Part shown: in pieces, positions 18,129-27,708 of the stretch
Numbering within the stretch: the stretch's first letter is position 1
Layout: each line of letters begins with the position of its first letter
DNA from: Labilibaculum sp. K2S
GTDB taxonomy: Bacteria; Bacteroidota; Bacteroidia; Bacteroidales; Marinifilaceae
NCBI RefSeq assembly: GCF_030372765.1
Contig: NZ_JAUCMW010000007.1
Span: forward strand, 122,533-186,532
Direction: 5' to 3'
DNA length: 64,000 nt
Program-made: the position numbers and the translations under genes
The notes under the pieces: model-generated
Database searches by the model: none
Seen by the model: only the letters and a program-made list of their open reading frames with translations
Told to the model about the DNA's origin: nothing

Positions 18129-18153
18129 AACGGCCTCTTGCAAGGAGGCCGTT
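18129..18153 (-). terminator. Rho-independent terminator of the DUF4301 gene
   Basis: A 9 bp stem AACGGCCTC/GAGGCCGTT with a 7-base loop, followed on the minus strand by a T-rich run (TTTGTTTTG). It begins 6 bp past the DUF4301 stop. Confidence 0.85.
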
Positions 18154-18158
18154 GTTAA

Positions 18159-19715
18159 TTATAAATTGCGATGTTCAATTCTAAGTAAGTCAAATACTGT
18201 TTTCACAGGATTAAAAGTGGCAATTGGGACTTCCACAAATACGGAATTCCAATCAGACATGGCACCATTCCACAAACCAGGTAATTCCATTGCTTTCAGA
18301 TCACTGCCATTGTGTGATTTTTGAGAGATGAAACCAGTTTGCTTATCAACAAACAAAGGAAGATCAAATTTATTTCCTTTATAGTCTTTAATACCGCAAA
18401 TCAAATCTACCGGGTTAAAGTGCGTAGAACGTTCAAAAATATTTGTTTGTCGAACGTCTTGTTTGTCAATTTGCGATCCTTCAACAATTTGAAGAGATAC
18501 AGACCCATCTGAATTTCTTGACCAGAAAGGTCCGCCACCAGGTTCACCCTCATTCTTAACCATACCACAGACACGAATAGGACGGTTGAATTTGGAAAAC
18601 AGGTATTTCTTCAGTTTTTCAGGATCTTCAATTTTGAGACTTGCAGGTGCTTTTGTACAAAGTTTATCTTCTAAAAAGGCAAGCATTTCATCAAGAGTAT
18701 TTTGCGAAATGTCTTTGTCTTCTTCAAGACGTTTCAGATAGTCAAAAATAAATGATTGGCGTTCCAGTAGAATGCCTGCTAAAACTTTTTTGAATTTATA
18801 AGTAATTTCCTTTAAACGATCAGGAACAACATTATCAATGTTTTTAATGAAAACAATATCAGCATTCAGCTCATTTAAGTTCTCAATCAAAGCACCATGT
18901 CCACCCGGACGGAATAAAATCGTACCATCTTCGTTTCGGAATGGCTCATTGTCTGTATCAACGGCAATGGTGTCGGTTGATGATTTTTGAACCGAGTAAG
19001 TTACATTTAGTTTGCCGTTATATTTTTCTTCAAAAGTTTCCTTGGTTTTGTCCAAACGATCTACAAATAGTTCTTTGTGATCTTCCGATACCGTAAGATG
19101 AATTTTGGCATCTCCTTTGGAGTTTTTAGCGTAATTTAGAGTCTCAACCAAATGTTCCTCGAAAGCAGTTCTGGAGAAATGTTTGTATCTGTGGAATTTC
19201 AGAAGCCCCTTAGGAAGACTGGCATAATTAAGCCCTTTTCGTGTTAGGAGCATGGCCAGGATTTGTTTGAATTGATTTTTATCAATCATCTTTTCCAAAT
19301 CCATATTGTTTTCCGAAACGATATTTCGAAGATCGCCATAGAAAGCAAAATCTTCAATTCTATCGAAGAAGTTAAACATGGTCTCCGGTCCTTTGGTACA
19401 AAGGAATTTTAGGTATTCGTCTTCTGTGTCCTGATAAGTGTTCAAAAAATCGTATAGCGATTTAAACATTCTTGTAGCTGCGCCCGAAGCAGGAACAAAT
19501 TTTAGCAATGAAAGGCTTTTGGCATGTGCTGTAAATACTTCTTGATAAATATCCTGTTCATCATCACCAATTTGCATTATTCCGTCATCAATTGTGGCAG
19601 GCTTCTTCAATTTCATTTTAGGAAAACCAGTCTTGAAGTTATTTAGTTGTTCTTCAATGGTTTTAATATCAATGGCTTTGGCCTTGAATTGAGATTGGTC
19701 TTGTTTTGAAAACAT
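18159..19715 (-). CDS. DUF4301 family protein
   Basis: 518 residues, soluble, no signal peptide. Recognised as DUF4301, a family largely confined to Bacteroidota; the stretch FVPASGAATRMFKSLYDFL and the later FRPGGHGALIENLNEL resemble nucleotide-sugar pyrophosphorylase loops (SGAATRMF compared with the G-x-G-T-R loop), so a nucleotidyltransferase-like fold is possible. Function not established. Monocistronic, with its own promoter box and terminator. Confidence 0.78.
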   Translation of the reverse strand: MFSKQDQSQFKAKAIDIKTIEEQLNNFKTGFPKMKLKKPATIDDGIMQIGDDEQDIYQEVFTAHAKSLSLLKFVPASGAATRMFKSLYDFLNTYQDTEDEYLKFLCTKGPETMFNFFDRIEDFAFYGDLRNIVSENNMDLEKMIDKNQFKQILAMLLTRKGLNYASLPKGLLKFHRYKHFSRTAFEEHLVETLNYAKNSKGDAKIHLTVSEDHKELFVDRLDKTKETFEEKYNGKLNVTYSVQKSSTDTIAVDTDNEPFRNEDGTILFRPGGHGALIENLNELNADIVFIKNIDNVVPDRLKEITYKFKKVLAGILLERQSFIFDYLKRLEEDKDISQNTLDEMLAFLEDKLCTKAPASLKIEDPEKLKKYLFSKFNRPIRVCGMVKNEGEPGGGPFWSRNSDGSVSLQIVEGSQIDKQDVRQTNIFERSTHFNPVDLICGIKDYKGNKFDLPLFVDKQTGFISQKSHNGSDLKAMELPGLWNGAMSDWNSVFVEVPIATFNPVKTVFDLLRIEHRNL

Positions 19716-19836
19716 GTTTAAAGTTTTAATAAAGTGTCAAAGGCAATATAAAGAATACTTTCAATAAATGAAACGCTCATTCTATTAAATAAAAAAAATA
19801 CTTATGCAATGCTTTGCAGTTTTGCATGTAAAAATA

Positions 19837-19844
19837 CAAATATA
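19837..19844 (-). promoter_or_regulatory. Candidate -7 box for DUF4301
   Basis: Minus strand TATATTTG, 122 bp upstream of the DUF4301 ATG. It lies in the 309 bp divergent gap (19716-20024), which otherwise holds AT-rich sequence with no recognisable gene. Confidence 0.4.
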
Positions 19845-19998
19845 GTGGGAGATTTACTGTTTCAATATTATAGTAATATTTGTAAAAAACCTATACAACT
19901 GTATTTTAACTTTGTCTTCTGTTAGATTTTTCAGCTGGCAATTTATCTTGATGAATTCCAATTAATATCAATCAATTTACTGGAATCAATTTCTTTTG

Positions 19999-20006
19999 TA
20001 TTTTTG
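19999..20006 (+). promoter_or_regulatory. Candidate -7 box for the TIGR01212 radical SAM gene
   Basis: TATTTTTG, 18 bp before the ATG at 20025; a clear TTG -33 element is not seen. Confidence 0.5.
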
Positions 20007-20024
20007 CGGTAAATTAGAAGAGCT

Positions 20025-20978
20025 ATGACAGATAAGCAATTTCAGTGGGGAAACAATAAGAGATATAATGATTTTCCAAGTTCATTTAAAAGACGGTTTT
20101 CGGAACGAATTCAAAAAATATCAATAGATGCCGGCTTTACTTGTCCCAACCGCGATGGGAGCAAAGGTGTAGGCGGTTGTACATATTGCAACAACAATAG
20201 TTTTAATCCAGCTTATTGTAGTCCAAAAAAAACAATTACAGAGCAAATACGATTGGGGATTGATTTCTTTAACACCAAATACAAAGCTCAGTATTATCTG
20301 GCTTATTTTCAGGCTTATTCAAATACCTACGGATCACTTGATCATTTAAAGCAAATTTATGAGGAGGCTTTGTCTCACGAGAAAGTAGTTGGTTTGGTTA
20401 TTGGTACCCGACCCGACTGCGTTTCTGATTCTCTTTTAAACTATTTGGAAGAATTGGCCAAAGATAATTATATCAGTATTGAGTATGGTGTAGAATCATT
20501 GAATAACAGTGCTTTGGAAGCTATAAATCGTGGGCATTCTTATCAGGAGGCGGAAAAAACTATCATGAGAACTTCGGGTCGTGGAATTCATATTGGAGCC
20601 CATTTGGTGAACGGCCTTCCGTTTGATACACCTCAGATGATGATTGAGCATGCTGTGGAGTTGTCAAATTTACCGATTGATACGCTTAAAATGCATCAGT
20701 TACAAATTCTCAATAATACAATAATGGCCAAAGAATATGAAGTGGAACCTGAGAAGTTTTACTTGTTCGAAATGGAAGAGTATTTGGATTTTGTTGTCGA
20801 TGTAATTGAGAGGATCAACCCAAGAGTGAGTCTGGAACGATTTATAAATCAGGCACCAAAAGGATGGTTGATCGCTCCGAAGTGGGGTGTCAAAAATTTC
20901 GAGTTTGTAAATAAACTAGATAAGAGATTGGTGGAGAGAGACTCTTGGCAGGGAAAACTATTTAAGGAGATTAAATAA
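20025..20978 (+). CDS. Radical SAM protein, TIGR01212/YhcC family
   Basis: 317 residues. Iron-sulfur ligands Cys40, Cys52 and Cys55 (the spaced CxnCxxC of the YhcC family, here CPNRDGSKGVGGCTYC), plus FQAYSNTY, GTRPDC and IEYGVES motifs of the radical SAM barrel. The reaction of this family is not established. Convergent with the next gene; the two stop codons abut exactly with no room for a terminator. Confidence 0.9.
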   Translation: MTDKQFQWGNNKRYNDFPSSFKRRFSERIQKISIDAGFTCPNRDGSKGVGGCTYCNNNSFNPAYCSPKKTITEQIRLGIDFFNTKYKAQYYLAYFQAYSNTYGSLDHLKQIYEEALSHEKVVGLVIGTRPDCVSDSLLNYLEELAKDNYISIEYGVESLNNSALEAINRGHSYQEAEKTIMRTSGRGIHIGAHLVNGLPFDTPQMMIEHAVELSNLPIDTLKMHQLQILNNTIMAKEYEVEPEKFYLFEMEEYLDFVVDVIERINPRVSLERFINQAPKGWLIAPKWGVKNFEFVNKLDKRLVERDSWQGKLFKEIK

Positions 20979-21707
20979 TCAACCGGTAATTTCCTTGAGC
21001 ACGTTAGCCGCTTTTTTAAAACCTAATTTTTCTGATTGTTTAATGTCTGTGATAGCAGCTTCTTTATTGCCGTTTTTCAACTTGGCAATTCCCCGGGCAA
21101 AGTAGGCCCGTTCCAATTTTGTGTCAATTTTTATTGCCTTGTCGTAGTATTTTATTGCCTTAGTATATTGTTCCAGACAATCTAGAGCAACCGCTTTGTT
21201 ATAGTAAACACCTGAAGAGTTTAGCCCGTATTTTATTGCTAGATTATAGTCAGTTATTGCTCCGGAGTAGTCTTTGATGTAGTATTTGCAAATGCCGCGA
21301 AAATGTAATGCCTGAATGTTTCTGGGATTTATGGTGAGTAGATGAGTGTAGTCTTTAATCGCTGACTCATATTTCTTCTGGTTTTCAAAGAGAATTGCTC
21401 TGTTTAAATAGGCCTCTTCTTCGAATTTTTGTTTCGAGATAACAAAATTCAAATCATTAACCGCTTCTCTGTTTTTATTAAGAAAAGAGTAACAAATAGC
21501 TCTGTTATAATAGGCCGGAAGGTAGTTTTTATCTCCTTTAACAATTGTGGAAAATTCTGTAATTGCTTCGGTATATTTCTGTTTTCCCATTAATTCAATG
21601 GCATTCTCATTAGCTCTGTCTTCCCGGGTTTTATTACATCCGAAGACAACAAAAACGAGAATGATCAGTATGACAACAGCAGTAGTTCGTAAGTAAAATT
21701 TAGTCAT
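20979..21707 (-). CDS. TPR lipoprotein
   Basis: 242 residues. Lipoprotein signal peptide with VVFGC lipobox (Cys24), followed by about six TPR units (AITEFSTIVKGDKNYLPAYY, AIKDYTHLLTINPRNIQALH). Likely anchored in the periplasmic leaflet or outer membrane as a scaffold. No partner is evident. Confidence 0.85.
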   Translation of the reverse strand: MTKFYLRTTAVVILIILVFVVFGCNKTREDRANENAIELMGKQKYTEAITEFSTIVKGDKNYLPAYYNRAICYSFLNKNREAVNDLNFVISKQKFEEEAYLNRAILFENQKKYESAIKDYTHLLTINPRNIQALHFRGICKYYIKDYSGAITDYNLAIKYGLNSSGVYYNKAVALDCLEQYTKAIKYYDKAIKIDTKLERAYFARGIAKLKNGNKEAAITDIKQSEKLGFKKAANVLKEITG

Positions 21708-21751
21708 GCAAAGTAGTTCGAGTTGGTTCCTCCAATATACGCAAATAAATA

Positions 21752-21773
21752 GAAGAGGTTTTCAAACCTCTTC
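21752..21773 (-). terminator. Hairpin terminator of the YgiQ gene
   Basis: GAAGAGGTTT/AAACCTCTTC, a 10 bp perfect stem with a 2-base spacer, between the YgiQ stop (21809) and the TPR lipoprotein start. On the minus strand it is followed by TATTTATTTG. Confidence 0.7.
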
Positions 21774-21808
21774 ATATTTGTTGTAAACAGTTATTTTTAG
21801 TTGCTTAA

Positions 21809-23644
21809 CTATTTAAAAAGTTTGGTCAGCATATCTTTTTTGCCCATTTTTATCAATTCAGTTTTTATCGCTTCCCGATACTCTTTTTTGTACCAGAATA
21901 GAAATTTCCGTTGCGACAATTTCTCCTTTTCACTCTTTGCCGTAAATACCTTCTTTAATGTGTAGGGATGATAGCCGGAGTAGTAGATAACTGTGGCAAC
22001 AGTCATTGGTGTTGGAGTGAAATCCTGAACTTGTTCCAGTTTAAAATCAAGTTCTTTTGTTTTCACAGCAAGGTCGGCCATATCGGTTGGTTGACTTCCC
22101 GGATGACTTGAAATAAAGTATGGAATTAATTGTTGGTTTAAGCCTTCTTTTTTATTGATGTCATCGAACAAAGCCTTCAGTTTGTAAAATAAATTAAAGG
22201 AAGGTTTTCTCATCATATTCAAAACATCATCGGAAGTATGCTCCGGAGCAACTTTTAATCTTCCCGACACATGATTTTTAATCAATTCGGTGGCATATTC
22301 CCGGTTCGATTTATTTATTTTATCATCTTTAGTTTGATGTAGAATAAGATCATAACGAATTCCGCTGCCAACGAACGATTTCTTAACTCCGGGAACTTGA
22401 TCAACTTTTTTGTAAATGTCAAGCATTGCCTGATGATTCGTGTTTAGGTTTGGACAAACATCCGGGTGGATGCACGAAGGTCTTCTGCAGGTTTTGCAAA
22501 TAGATTCGAAAATCCCCTTCATCTGGTACATATTGGCCGAAGGGCCTCCTAAATCGGAAAGATAGCCTTTAAAATCGGGCATCTTTGTAATGTTCTCAAC
22601 CTCTTTCAATATCGATTTTTCGGATCGGTTGGCAATAAATTTTCCCTGATGGGCAGATATGGTACAGAATGAACAGCCTCCAAAACATCCTCTGTGCATG
22701 TTTACCGAGAATTTAATCATATCAAAAGCAGGAATCTTTTTGTCTTTGTACCGCGGATGCGGCAATCGGGTATAGGGAAGGTCGTAAACTTCATCCATTT
22801 CCTTTTCATTCATAACCGGGTATGGAGGATTCACAACAATTGTCTGATCTTTATAGTCTTGAGTAAGTTTCTTTGCCATCATGGCATTCGATTCCATCTC
22901 AATGTACCGAAAGTTACTTGCGAATTTTTTCTTGTCGTTCAGGCAATCTTCATGTGAATAGAGTTTCTGATCCTGCCATGTTTTTTTTGTAGGATAAGCT
23001 TCATCTTGCGCCACAAGAAAAGATGTTTGAGGAATGTTGGTTAAAGAATAAAACGGAACTCCTTTTTTTGTTAGGCGAACAATTTCTTTTAATGGTTTTT
23101 CGCCCATTCCATACACTAATAAATCGGCATTGCTTTCGCAAAGGATACTTGGTTTCAATTCATTATCCCAGTAATCGTAATGAGTCACTCTCCTTAATGA
23201 AGCTTCAATTCCTCCAATTAGTATGGGGGTGTCAGGATATAGTTTTTTCAGAATCTGAGAATACACAATTGTGGGACGATCAGGTCTTTGGCCGTGTCTG
23301 CCATCGGGAGTATAAGCATCATCATGCCGTAATCTTCTGTTGGCAGTATAATGATTAACCATCGAATCCATGTTGCCCGCAGTTACTCCAAAGAATAATT
23401 TAGGCTGTCCCAGCTTCTTAAAATCGCGCAAATCATCACGCCAGTTTGGTTGTGGTACGATGGCAACTCTCAAGCCTTCGTTTTCCAGAACCCTTCCTAT
23501 AACAGAAGCTCCAAACGACGGATGATCAATATAGGCATCACCGCTGAATAGAATTACATCCAATTCTTCCCAACCTCTTTCTTTTACTTCCTTAGCCGAT
23601 GTAGGAAGCCATTTATCTATGTGTAATTTGTTGTTCTCAGTCAT
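21809..23644 (-). CDS. YgiQ family radical SAM protein
   Basis: 611 residues. Radical SAM cluster Cys320, Cys324, Cys327 (MHRGCFGGCSFC), preceded by a B12-binding-like domain (FSGDAYIDHPSFGASVIGRV near 33) and followed by a second cysteine group CKTCRRPSCIHPDVCPN. These are diagnostic of YgiQ/UPF0313. Function not established. A TATCTTTG box lies 18 bp upstream. Confidence 0.93.
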   Translation of the reverse strand: MTENNKLHIDKWLPTSAKEVKERGWEELDVILFSGDAYIDHPSFGASVIGRVLENEGLRVAIVPQPNWRDDLRDFKKLGQPKLFFGVTAGNMDSMVNHYTANRRLRHDDAYTPDGRHGQRPDRPTIVYSQILKKLYPDTPILIGGIEASLRRVTHYDYWDNELKPSILCESNADLLVYGMGEKPLKEIVRLTKKGVPFYSLTNIPQTSFLVAQDEAYPTKKTWQDQKLYSHEDCLNDKKKFASNFRYIEMESNAMMAKKLTQDYKDQTIVVNPPYPVMNEKEMDEVYDLPYTRLPHPRYKDKKIPAFDMIKFSVNMHRGCFGGCSFCTISAHQGKFIANRSEKSILKEVENITKMPDFKGYLSDLGGPSANMYQMKGIFESICKTCRRPSCIHPDVCPNLNTNHQAMLDIYKKVDQVPGVKKSFVGSGIRYDLILHQTKDDKINKSNREYATELIKNHVSGRLKVAPEHTSDDVLNMMRKPSFNLFYKLKALFDDINKKEGLNQQLIPYFISSHPGSQPTDMADLAVKTKELDFKLEQVQDFTPTPMTVATVIYYSGYHPYTLKKVFTAKSEKEKLSQRKFLFWYKKEYREAIKTELIKMGKKDMLTKLFK

Positions 23645-23661
23645 ATGTCTTAAAATTATTG

Positions 23662-23669
23662 CAAAGATA
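23662..23669 (-). promoter_or_regulatory. Candidate -7 box for the YgiQ gene
   Basis: Minus strand TATCTTTG, 18 bp upstream of the ATG. No -33 TTG found at the usual distance. Confidence 0.45.
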
Positions 23670-23796
23670 GTATTATTTATAAAGATTTTAAAGAAGGATT
23701 TTCATCCCAATAAATAATAAATTTTCAACGGATAATAAAAAGCTTCTTTTGTTGTTTGATTAAAGCCGGACAATTGATGTATATTGGGAAATGATT

Positions 23797-23826
23797 TTGT
23801 GATATTGGTGTCTTGGAGTATCTTTG
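23797..23826 (+). promoter_or_regulatory. Promoter of the PHP phosphatase gene
   Basis: TTG (23797-23799), 19 bp, TATCTTTG (23819-23826): a full consensus match. It decides the gene start, since the longer reading frame from a TTG at 23813 would begin inside the promoter; the ATG at 23846 is 20 bp past the -7 box. Confidence 0.72.
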
Positions 23827-23845
23827 CCTTACTAAAATCAGGCTG

Positions 23846-24685
23846 ATGAATTATTTTTCATACCATACCCACACGACCTTTTGCGATGGCAAAAACACAG
23901 CGGAAGAATTTGTTGAAAGAGCTATAGATCTTGGCTTGAATGCAATTGGATTTTCTTCTCATGCACCTTTGCGGCAAAATGAACTATGGAGTATGCCTTT
24001 GCAAAGACTCAGGGAATATACCACTGAAGTGGAGGGATTGAAGCAAAAGTACCGGTCGGAAATACAGATTTACCTGTCTCTGGAGATTGACTATATTCCT
24101 GAAGTGACAAAATCTTTTAAGGAGTTGAAAAAAGAGGCTGGTTTAGATTATACAATCGGTTCGGTTCATTTGGTGAAAGCTAAATCTGATTCTGAATATT
24201 GGTTTCTCGATGGCCCGGATTCAAATTACATTCATGGTATTGAAGTTTTGTTTGACGGGAATGTGCAAAAAGCAGTTACTGCCTATTACAATCAGGTAAT
24301 TGAAATGATTGAAACTCAAAAGCCGGATATTGTTGGGCATGTAGATAAGGTGAAAATGAACAATAAAGGCCGTTTTTTTTCTGAAAATGAGAAATGGTAT
24401 ATTGATTTATTGGATCAGACCATTAAAGTGATTAAGAATTCCGATACTATCGTTGAAGTCAATACCAGAGGGATTTACAAGAAAAAGTCTGATTCATTTT
24501 TTCCAGATTTGTATTTTTTGAGAGAATGTAAAAAGTATGCGATACCTGTTACAATCAGTACCGATGCTCATTATGTGGATGAATTAGTTTCAGGATTCGA
24601 TTTAGCGGTGAGTCTGCTCAAAGATATTGGGTTTGAGTCAGTTCGTATTTTCGTTAATGGGGGCTGGTTCGATCAGACTTTGTAA
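23846..24685 (+). CDS. PHP domain histidinol-phosphatase-like protein
   Basis: 279 residues from the ATG at 23846. PHP metal-binding motifs HTHTTFCDG (His7, His9, Asp14), SSHAPL, SLEIDYIP, a GSVHLV loop, VGHVDKV and the C-terminal STDAHYV. This matches the HisK-type histidinol-phosphate phosphatase; with no other his genes nearby it may act on histidinol phosphate or another phosphomonoester. Confidence 0.85.
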   Translation: MNYFSYHTHTTFCDGKNTAEEFVERAIDLGLNAIGFSSHAPLRQNELWSMPLQRLREYTTEVEGLKQKYRSEIQIYLSLEIDYIPEVTKSFKELKKEAGLDYTIGSVHLVKAKSDSEYWFLDGPDSNYIHGIEVLFDGNVQKAVTAYYNQVIEMIETQKPDIVGHVDKVKMNNKGRFFSENEKWYIDLLDQTIKVIKNSDTIVEVNTRGIYKKKSDSFFPDLYFLRECKKYAIPVTISTDAHYVDELVSGFDLAVSLLKDIGFESVRIFVNGGWFDQTL

Positions 24686-24952
24686 TTAACAGTAATTATT
24701 AAGTTTTTTAATTGAATATTGGACTGGAGTATTGATAAATAATACTATTTTTATCCGGTTGAAAAGGTCTGATACTTTTGGTTTGGTTAGTGGGTCTGAA
24801 TAATGTGGGCTTTTTCGAAAATAGTAATGACTTTGAAACAAAAAAACATAGATAAATACTAATTCATGATACAGTCTTAATACAGATGTTAATTGATTTA
24901 GTTTGTCACTCCCGATATTAATCGGGACAACCTTTTTAGAACGTATTGACAT

Positions 24953-26758
24953 ATGAAGTTGGTTGATCCAAAAGATTTATTAAAGGCAAATGAGAGCCTT
25001 AGCTGGTTCGGTGGGGAAAGTTTTGCCAAATTGTTGATGTATATTCTTCGATTGAATAAATTGAATGATTTATATTCGGCAAATTGCGGTAAGGATGGCA
25101 TTGATTTTATTGATGCCTTACTAGACGATTTAGGAATTAAATTCGAATTTGATGAGGAAGAATTAAAGCGCATTCCCAAAGAAGGTCCGTTCATTACAAT
25201 ATCAAACCATCCGTTTGGGGGGATTGACGGCTTAATTCTGATCAAGCTGATCTGCATGGTACGCCCAGAGTTTAAAGCAATGGCTAATTTCTTGCTGAAA
25301 AAGATTGAACCCATCAAAGATTATTTTTTGGGTGTAAATCCTTTTGAGGAAAGAAAGGGGGTAGCTTCCAGTACAGGAGGTATTAAAGAAGGCTTACGTC
25401 ATTTAAGTGACGGTTTTCCCTTGGGAATATTTCCTGCAGGAGAGGTGTCGTCTTATCAATCCCATACAAATAACATTACCGATAAACAATGGCAGCCATC
25501 TATTCTCAAGTTTATTAAGAAAGCTGATGTGCCTGTTGTGCCTATTTATTTTCAGGGAAGTAATAGTTTGATTTTCCATTTATTGGGAATGATTCATCCT
25601 ACTCTTCGAACCGTGAAATTACCATCGGAATTATTAAATAAAAAGAATAAAACGGTTCGGATTCGTATTGGAAATCCCATTTCGGTAAAGGATCAGAAAG
25701 GATTCACAGATATTAACCAGTATGGTCGGTTTTTGCGTGCAAAGACTTATATGTTGGGAACTCCAATTGAAGTAAAAAAGTTTTATCAATTCAAACGCAA
25801 GGAAAAAATTGCAAAGGTTGAAGATATTGTACCTCCTGTAAACCCGGAGATTATTCAAAGTGAGGTGGAAAGTCTTCCTCCGGAATATTTGCTGTTCAAA
25901 AGCAGTAATTTTACGGTGTATTGTGCACCGTCTTCTAAATTGCCTCATGTGTTGACAGAGCTTGGGCGATTGCGGGAAATAACTTTTCGGGAAGTTGGTG
26001 AAGGAACAAACCTGGGAATTGATGTTGATGAGTATGATTTGTATTATCATCAGCTTTTTATTTGGGATGAGGAACTGAAAAAGATTGTAGGTGCTTATCG
26101 TGTTGGCAAGGGAAATGAAATTCTTTCGGAGTATGGATTGAAAGGCTTTTATTTGCAGAGTCTGTTCCGTATGAGCAAAAATTTCCAGCCTATTTTGCAT
26201 GAATCATTGGAGCTGGGGCGTTCTTTTATAGTGAAGGAGTATCAAAAAAAGCCAATGCCTCTCTTCTTGCTTTGGAAAGGGATTTTGTATTTTTTACTCA
26301 AGAATCCTCAGTCGCGTTATTTGATAGGACCTGTGAGTATTAGTAATAAGTATTCTGATTTGTCGAAAGATTTGATCATTAAATTTATTATGCGGAATTA
26401 TTTCAATTACGATTTAGGACAGTACATTAAATCAAGAAAGAAGTTCAAGGTCAAAATAAAAGATCTGGATGTGGATATTTTATTGGAAATGGCTAAGAAT
26501 GATATCAATAAACTAGATAAGTTAATTGGCGATTTTGAGATAACGAATGATAAGTTGCCGGTGCTTCTTAAAAAGTATATTTCTCTGAATGCCAGAATTG
26601 TGGGGTTTAATATAGACCCAAATTTTAATGATTGTCTGGATGGTTTAATCGTAGTTGATTTGTTTGATGTGCCTATTAAAGTAATTGAATCATTGTCGAA
26701 GGAATTCAATGATGATACCATTATGAAAAGATTTTCATCGGAAGATGTCAGATTTTAG
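24953..26758 (+). CDS. Fused PlsC-type O-acyltransferase and hemolysin/OlsB-like N-acyltransferase
   Basis: 601 residues. The N-terminal half is a lysophospholipid acyltransferase (SNHPFGGIDG, His86 to Asp92, then FPAGEVSS); the C-terminal half (about 300-500) is a GNAT-like hemolysin-type acyltransferase (KKIVGAYRVGKGNEI, LELGRSFIVKEYQ). Two-domain enzymes of this kind make amino-acid lipids: OlsF makes ornithine lipid, and glycine-lipid synthases (Gls) are known in Bacteroidota. Product here is inferred; glycine or ornithine lipid is most likely. A CCCGAT/ATCGGG hairpin lies 30 bp upstream (24911-24926). Confidence 0.85.
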   Translation: MKLVDPKDLLKANESLSWFGGESFAKLLMYILRLNKLNDLYSANCGKDGIDFIDALLDDLGIKFEFDEEELKRIPKEGPFITISNHPFGGIDGLILIKLICMVRPEFKAMANFLLKKIEPIKDYFLGVNPFEERKGVASSTGGIKEGLRHLSDGFPLGIFPAGEVSSYQSHTNNITDKQWQPSILKFIKKADVPVVPIYFQGSNSLIFHLLGMIHPTLRTVKLPSELLNKKNKTVRIRIGNPISVKDQKGFTDINQYGRFLRAKTYMLGTPIEVKKFYQFKRKEKIAKVEDIVPPVNPEIIQSEVESLPPEYLLFKSSNFTVYCAPSSKLPHVLTELGRLREITFREVGEGTNLGIDVDEYDLYYHQLFIWDEELKKIVGAYRVGKGNEILSEYGLKGFYLQSLFRMSKNFQPILHESLELGRSFIVKEYQKKPMPLFLLWKGILYFLLKNPQSRYLIGPVSISNKYSDLSKDLIIKFIMRNYFNYDLGQYIKSRKKFKVKIKDLDVDILLEMAKNDINKLDKLIGDFEITNDKLPVLLKKYISLNARIVGFNIDPNFNDCLDGLIVVDLFDVPIKVIESLSKEFNDDTIMKRFSSEDVRF

Positions 26759-26812
26759 CATATATTTTACCACCTTTGCAGGCAATTTTGTTAACTGAAA
26801 AAGATTTAGTAG

Positions 26813-27463
26813 TTGGATTTTCAATATTTATTTAAAGGAATAGTTGTGGGGTTAATGGTTTCGATACCATTGGGTCCGATAGGGGTGTTAATTATTCAAA
26901 AAACCATTCAGAAAGGTCGCTTGGCCGGTTTTATTTCGGGTCTGGGTGCTGCTGTTGCAGATATGTTTTATGCTACAGTTGCCGCTTTTGGTCTGGGAAT
27001 GGTGCTTAGTTTTATTAAAACACAGGAATTCTACCTGCAGTTAATCGGTAGTATTTTTCTGGTGTATGTAGGGTTGCGAATCTTCCTTACAAATCCTATA
27101 AAGCAGATTAGAGGAGCAAAGAAAACGGGTAAAAAGGGAATGTTGGGTGACTTCGTTTCTATATTTTTTCTTACGGCATCGAATCCGATTGCAGTTTTTG
27201 TTTTTGTTGCAGTTTTTGCCGGAGCATCTATTTTTGGAAGCAATCCGACTTTGAGAATTGAATTGTTCTTGATTTTGGGTGTGTTGTTGGGAGGAGCTTT
27301 ATGGTGGTATACCTTGTCGACCATTATTAATATATTCCGCAAGAAATTCAGATTAAAACAATTGTTTTGGATCAACAAAATTTCGGGAATTGTAATTGCA
27401 GCATTAGGATTTCTTGCTTTTCTGGCCTGTTTTGAGCCAATCAAATCCTTTATTCATACATAA
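26813..27463 (+). CDS. LysE family amino-acid exporter
   Basis: 216 residues with six predicted helices and the N-terminal LysE signature SIPLGPIGVLIIQKTIQKGR. Start codon is TTG at 26813; the next ATG is 14 codons in and would cut the first helix, so TTG is preferred. Inner membrane exporter of amino acids or similar small molecules. A strong terminator follows. Confidence 0.87.
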   Translation: MDFQYLFKGIVVGLMVSIPLGPIGVLIIQKTIQKGRLAGFISGLGAAVADMFYATVAAFGLGMVLSFIKTQEFYLQLIGSIFLVYVGLRIFLTNPIKQIRGAKKTGKKGMLGDFVSIFFLTASNPIAVFVFVAVFAGASIFGSNPTLRIELFLILGVLLGGALWWYTLSTIINIFRKKFRLKQLFWINKISGIVIAALGFLAFLACFEPIKSFIHT

Positions 27464-27490
27464 AATTGCTCAAGGCGATATTAGGATATA

Positions 27491-27518
27491 AAAAAAAGAC
27501 GCATTTGCGTCTTTTTTT
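27491..27518 (+). terminator. Rho-independent terminator after LysE
   Basis: AAAAAAAGACGCA pairs with TGCGTCTTTTTTT around a two-base centre, followed by a T run: stem of up to 13 bp. It begins 28 bp past the LysE stop. Confidence 0.9.
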
Positions 27519-27708
27519 ATTTAGTTCTTTGTTTTTTTTGACTGTTGTGGCATTAGGATTCTCCTGCTTTTAATCCACTTAAAGCCAAGTGGCAAATTAA
27601 CCTTCTGTATTATTTGATTATGAGATCATTACTGCAATAAGATTTTGGATTCTTTAAGACTTTCGACCCTCCAAGATTTTTCCAGACCTTTCAAGACTTT
27701 TTATCCTT

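Noticed and set aside
25634..26200. 188-codon minus-strand frame in the acyltransferase gene
   Set aside because: Antisense to a clear two-domain enzyme; no recognisable motif.
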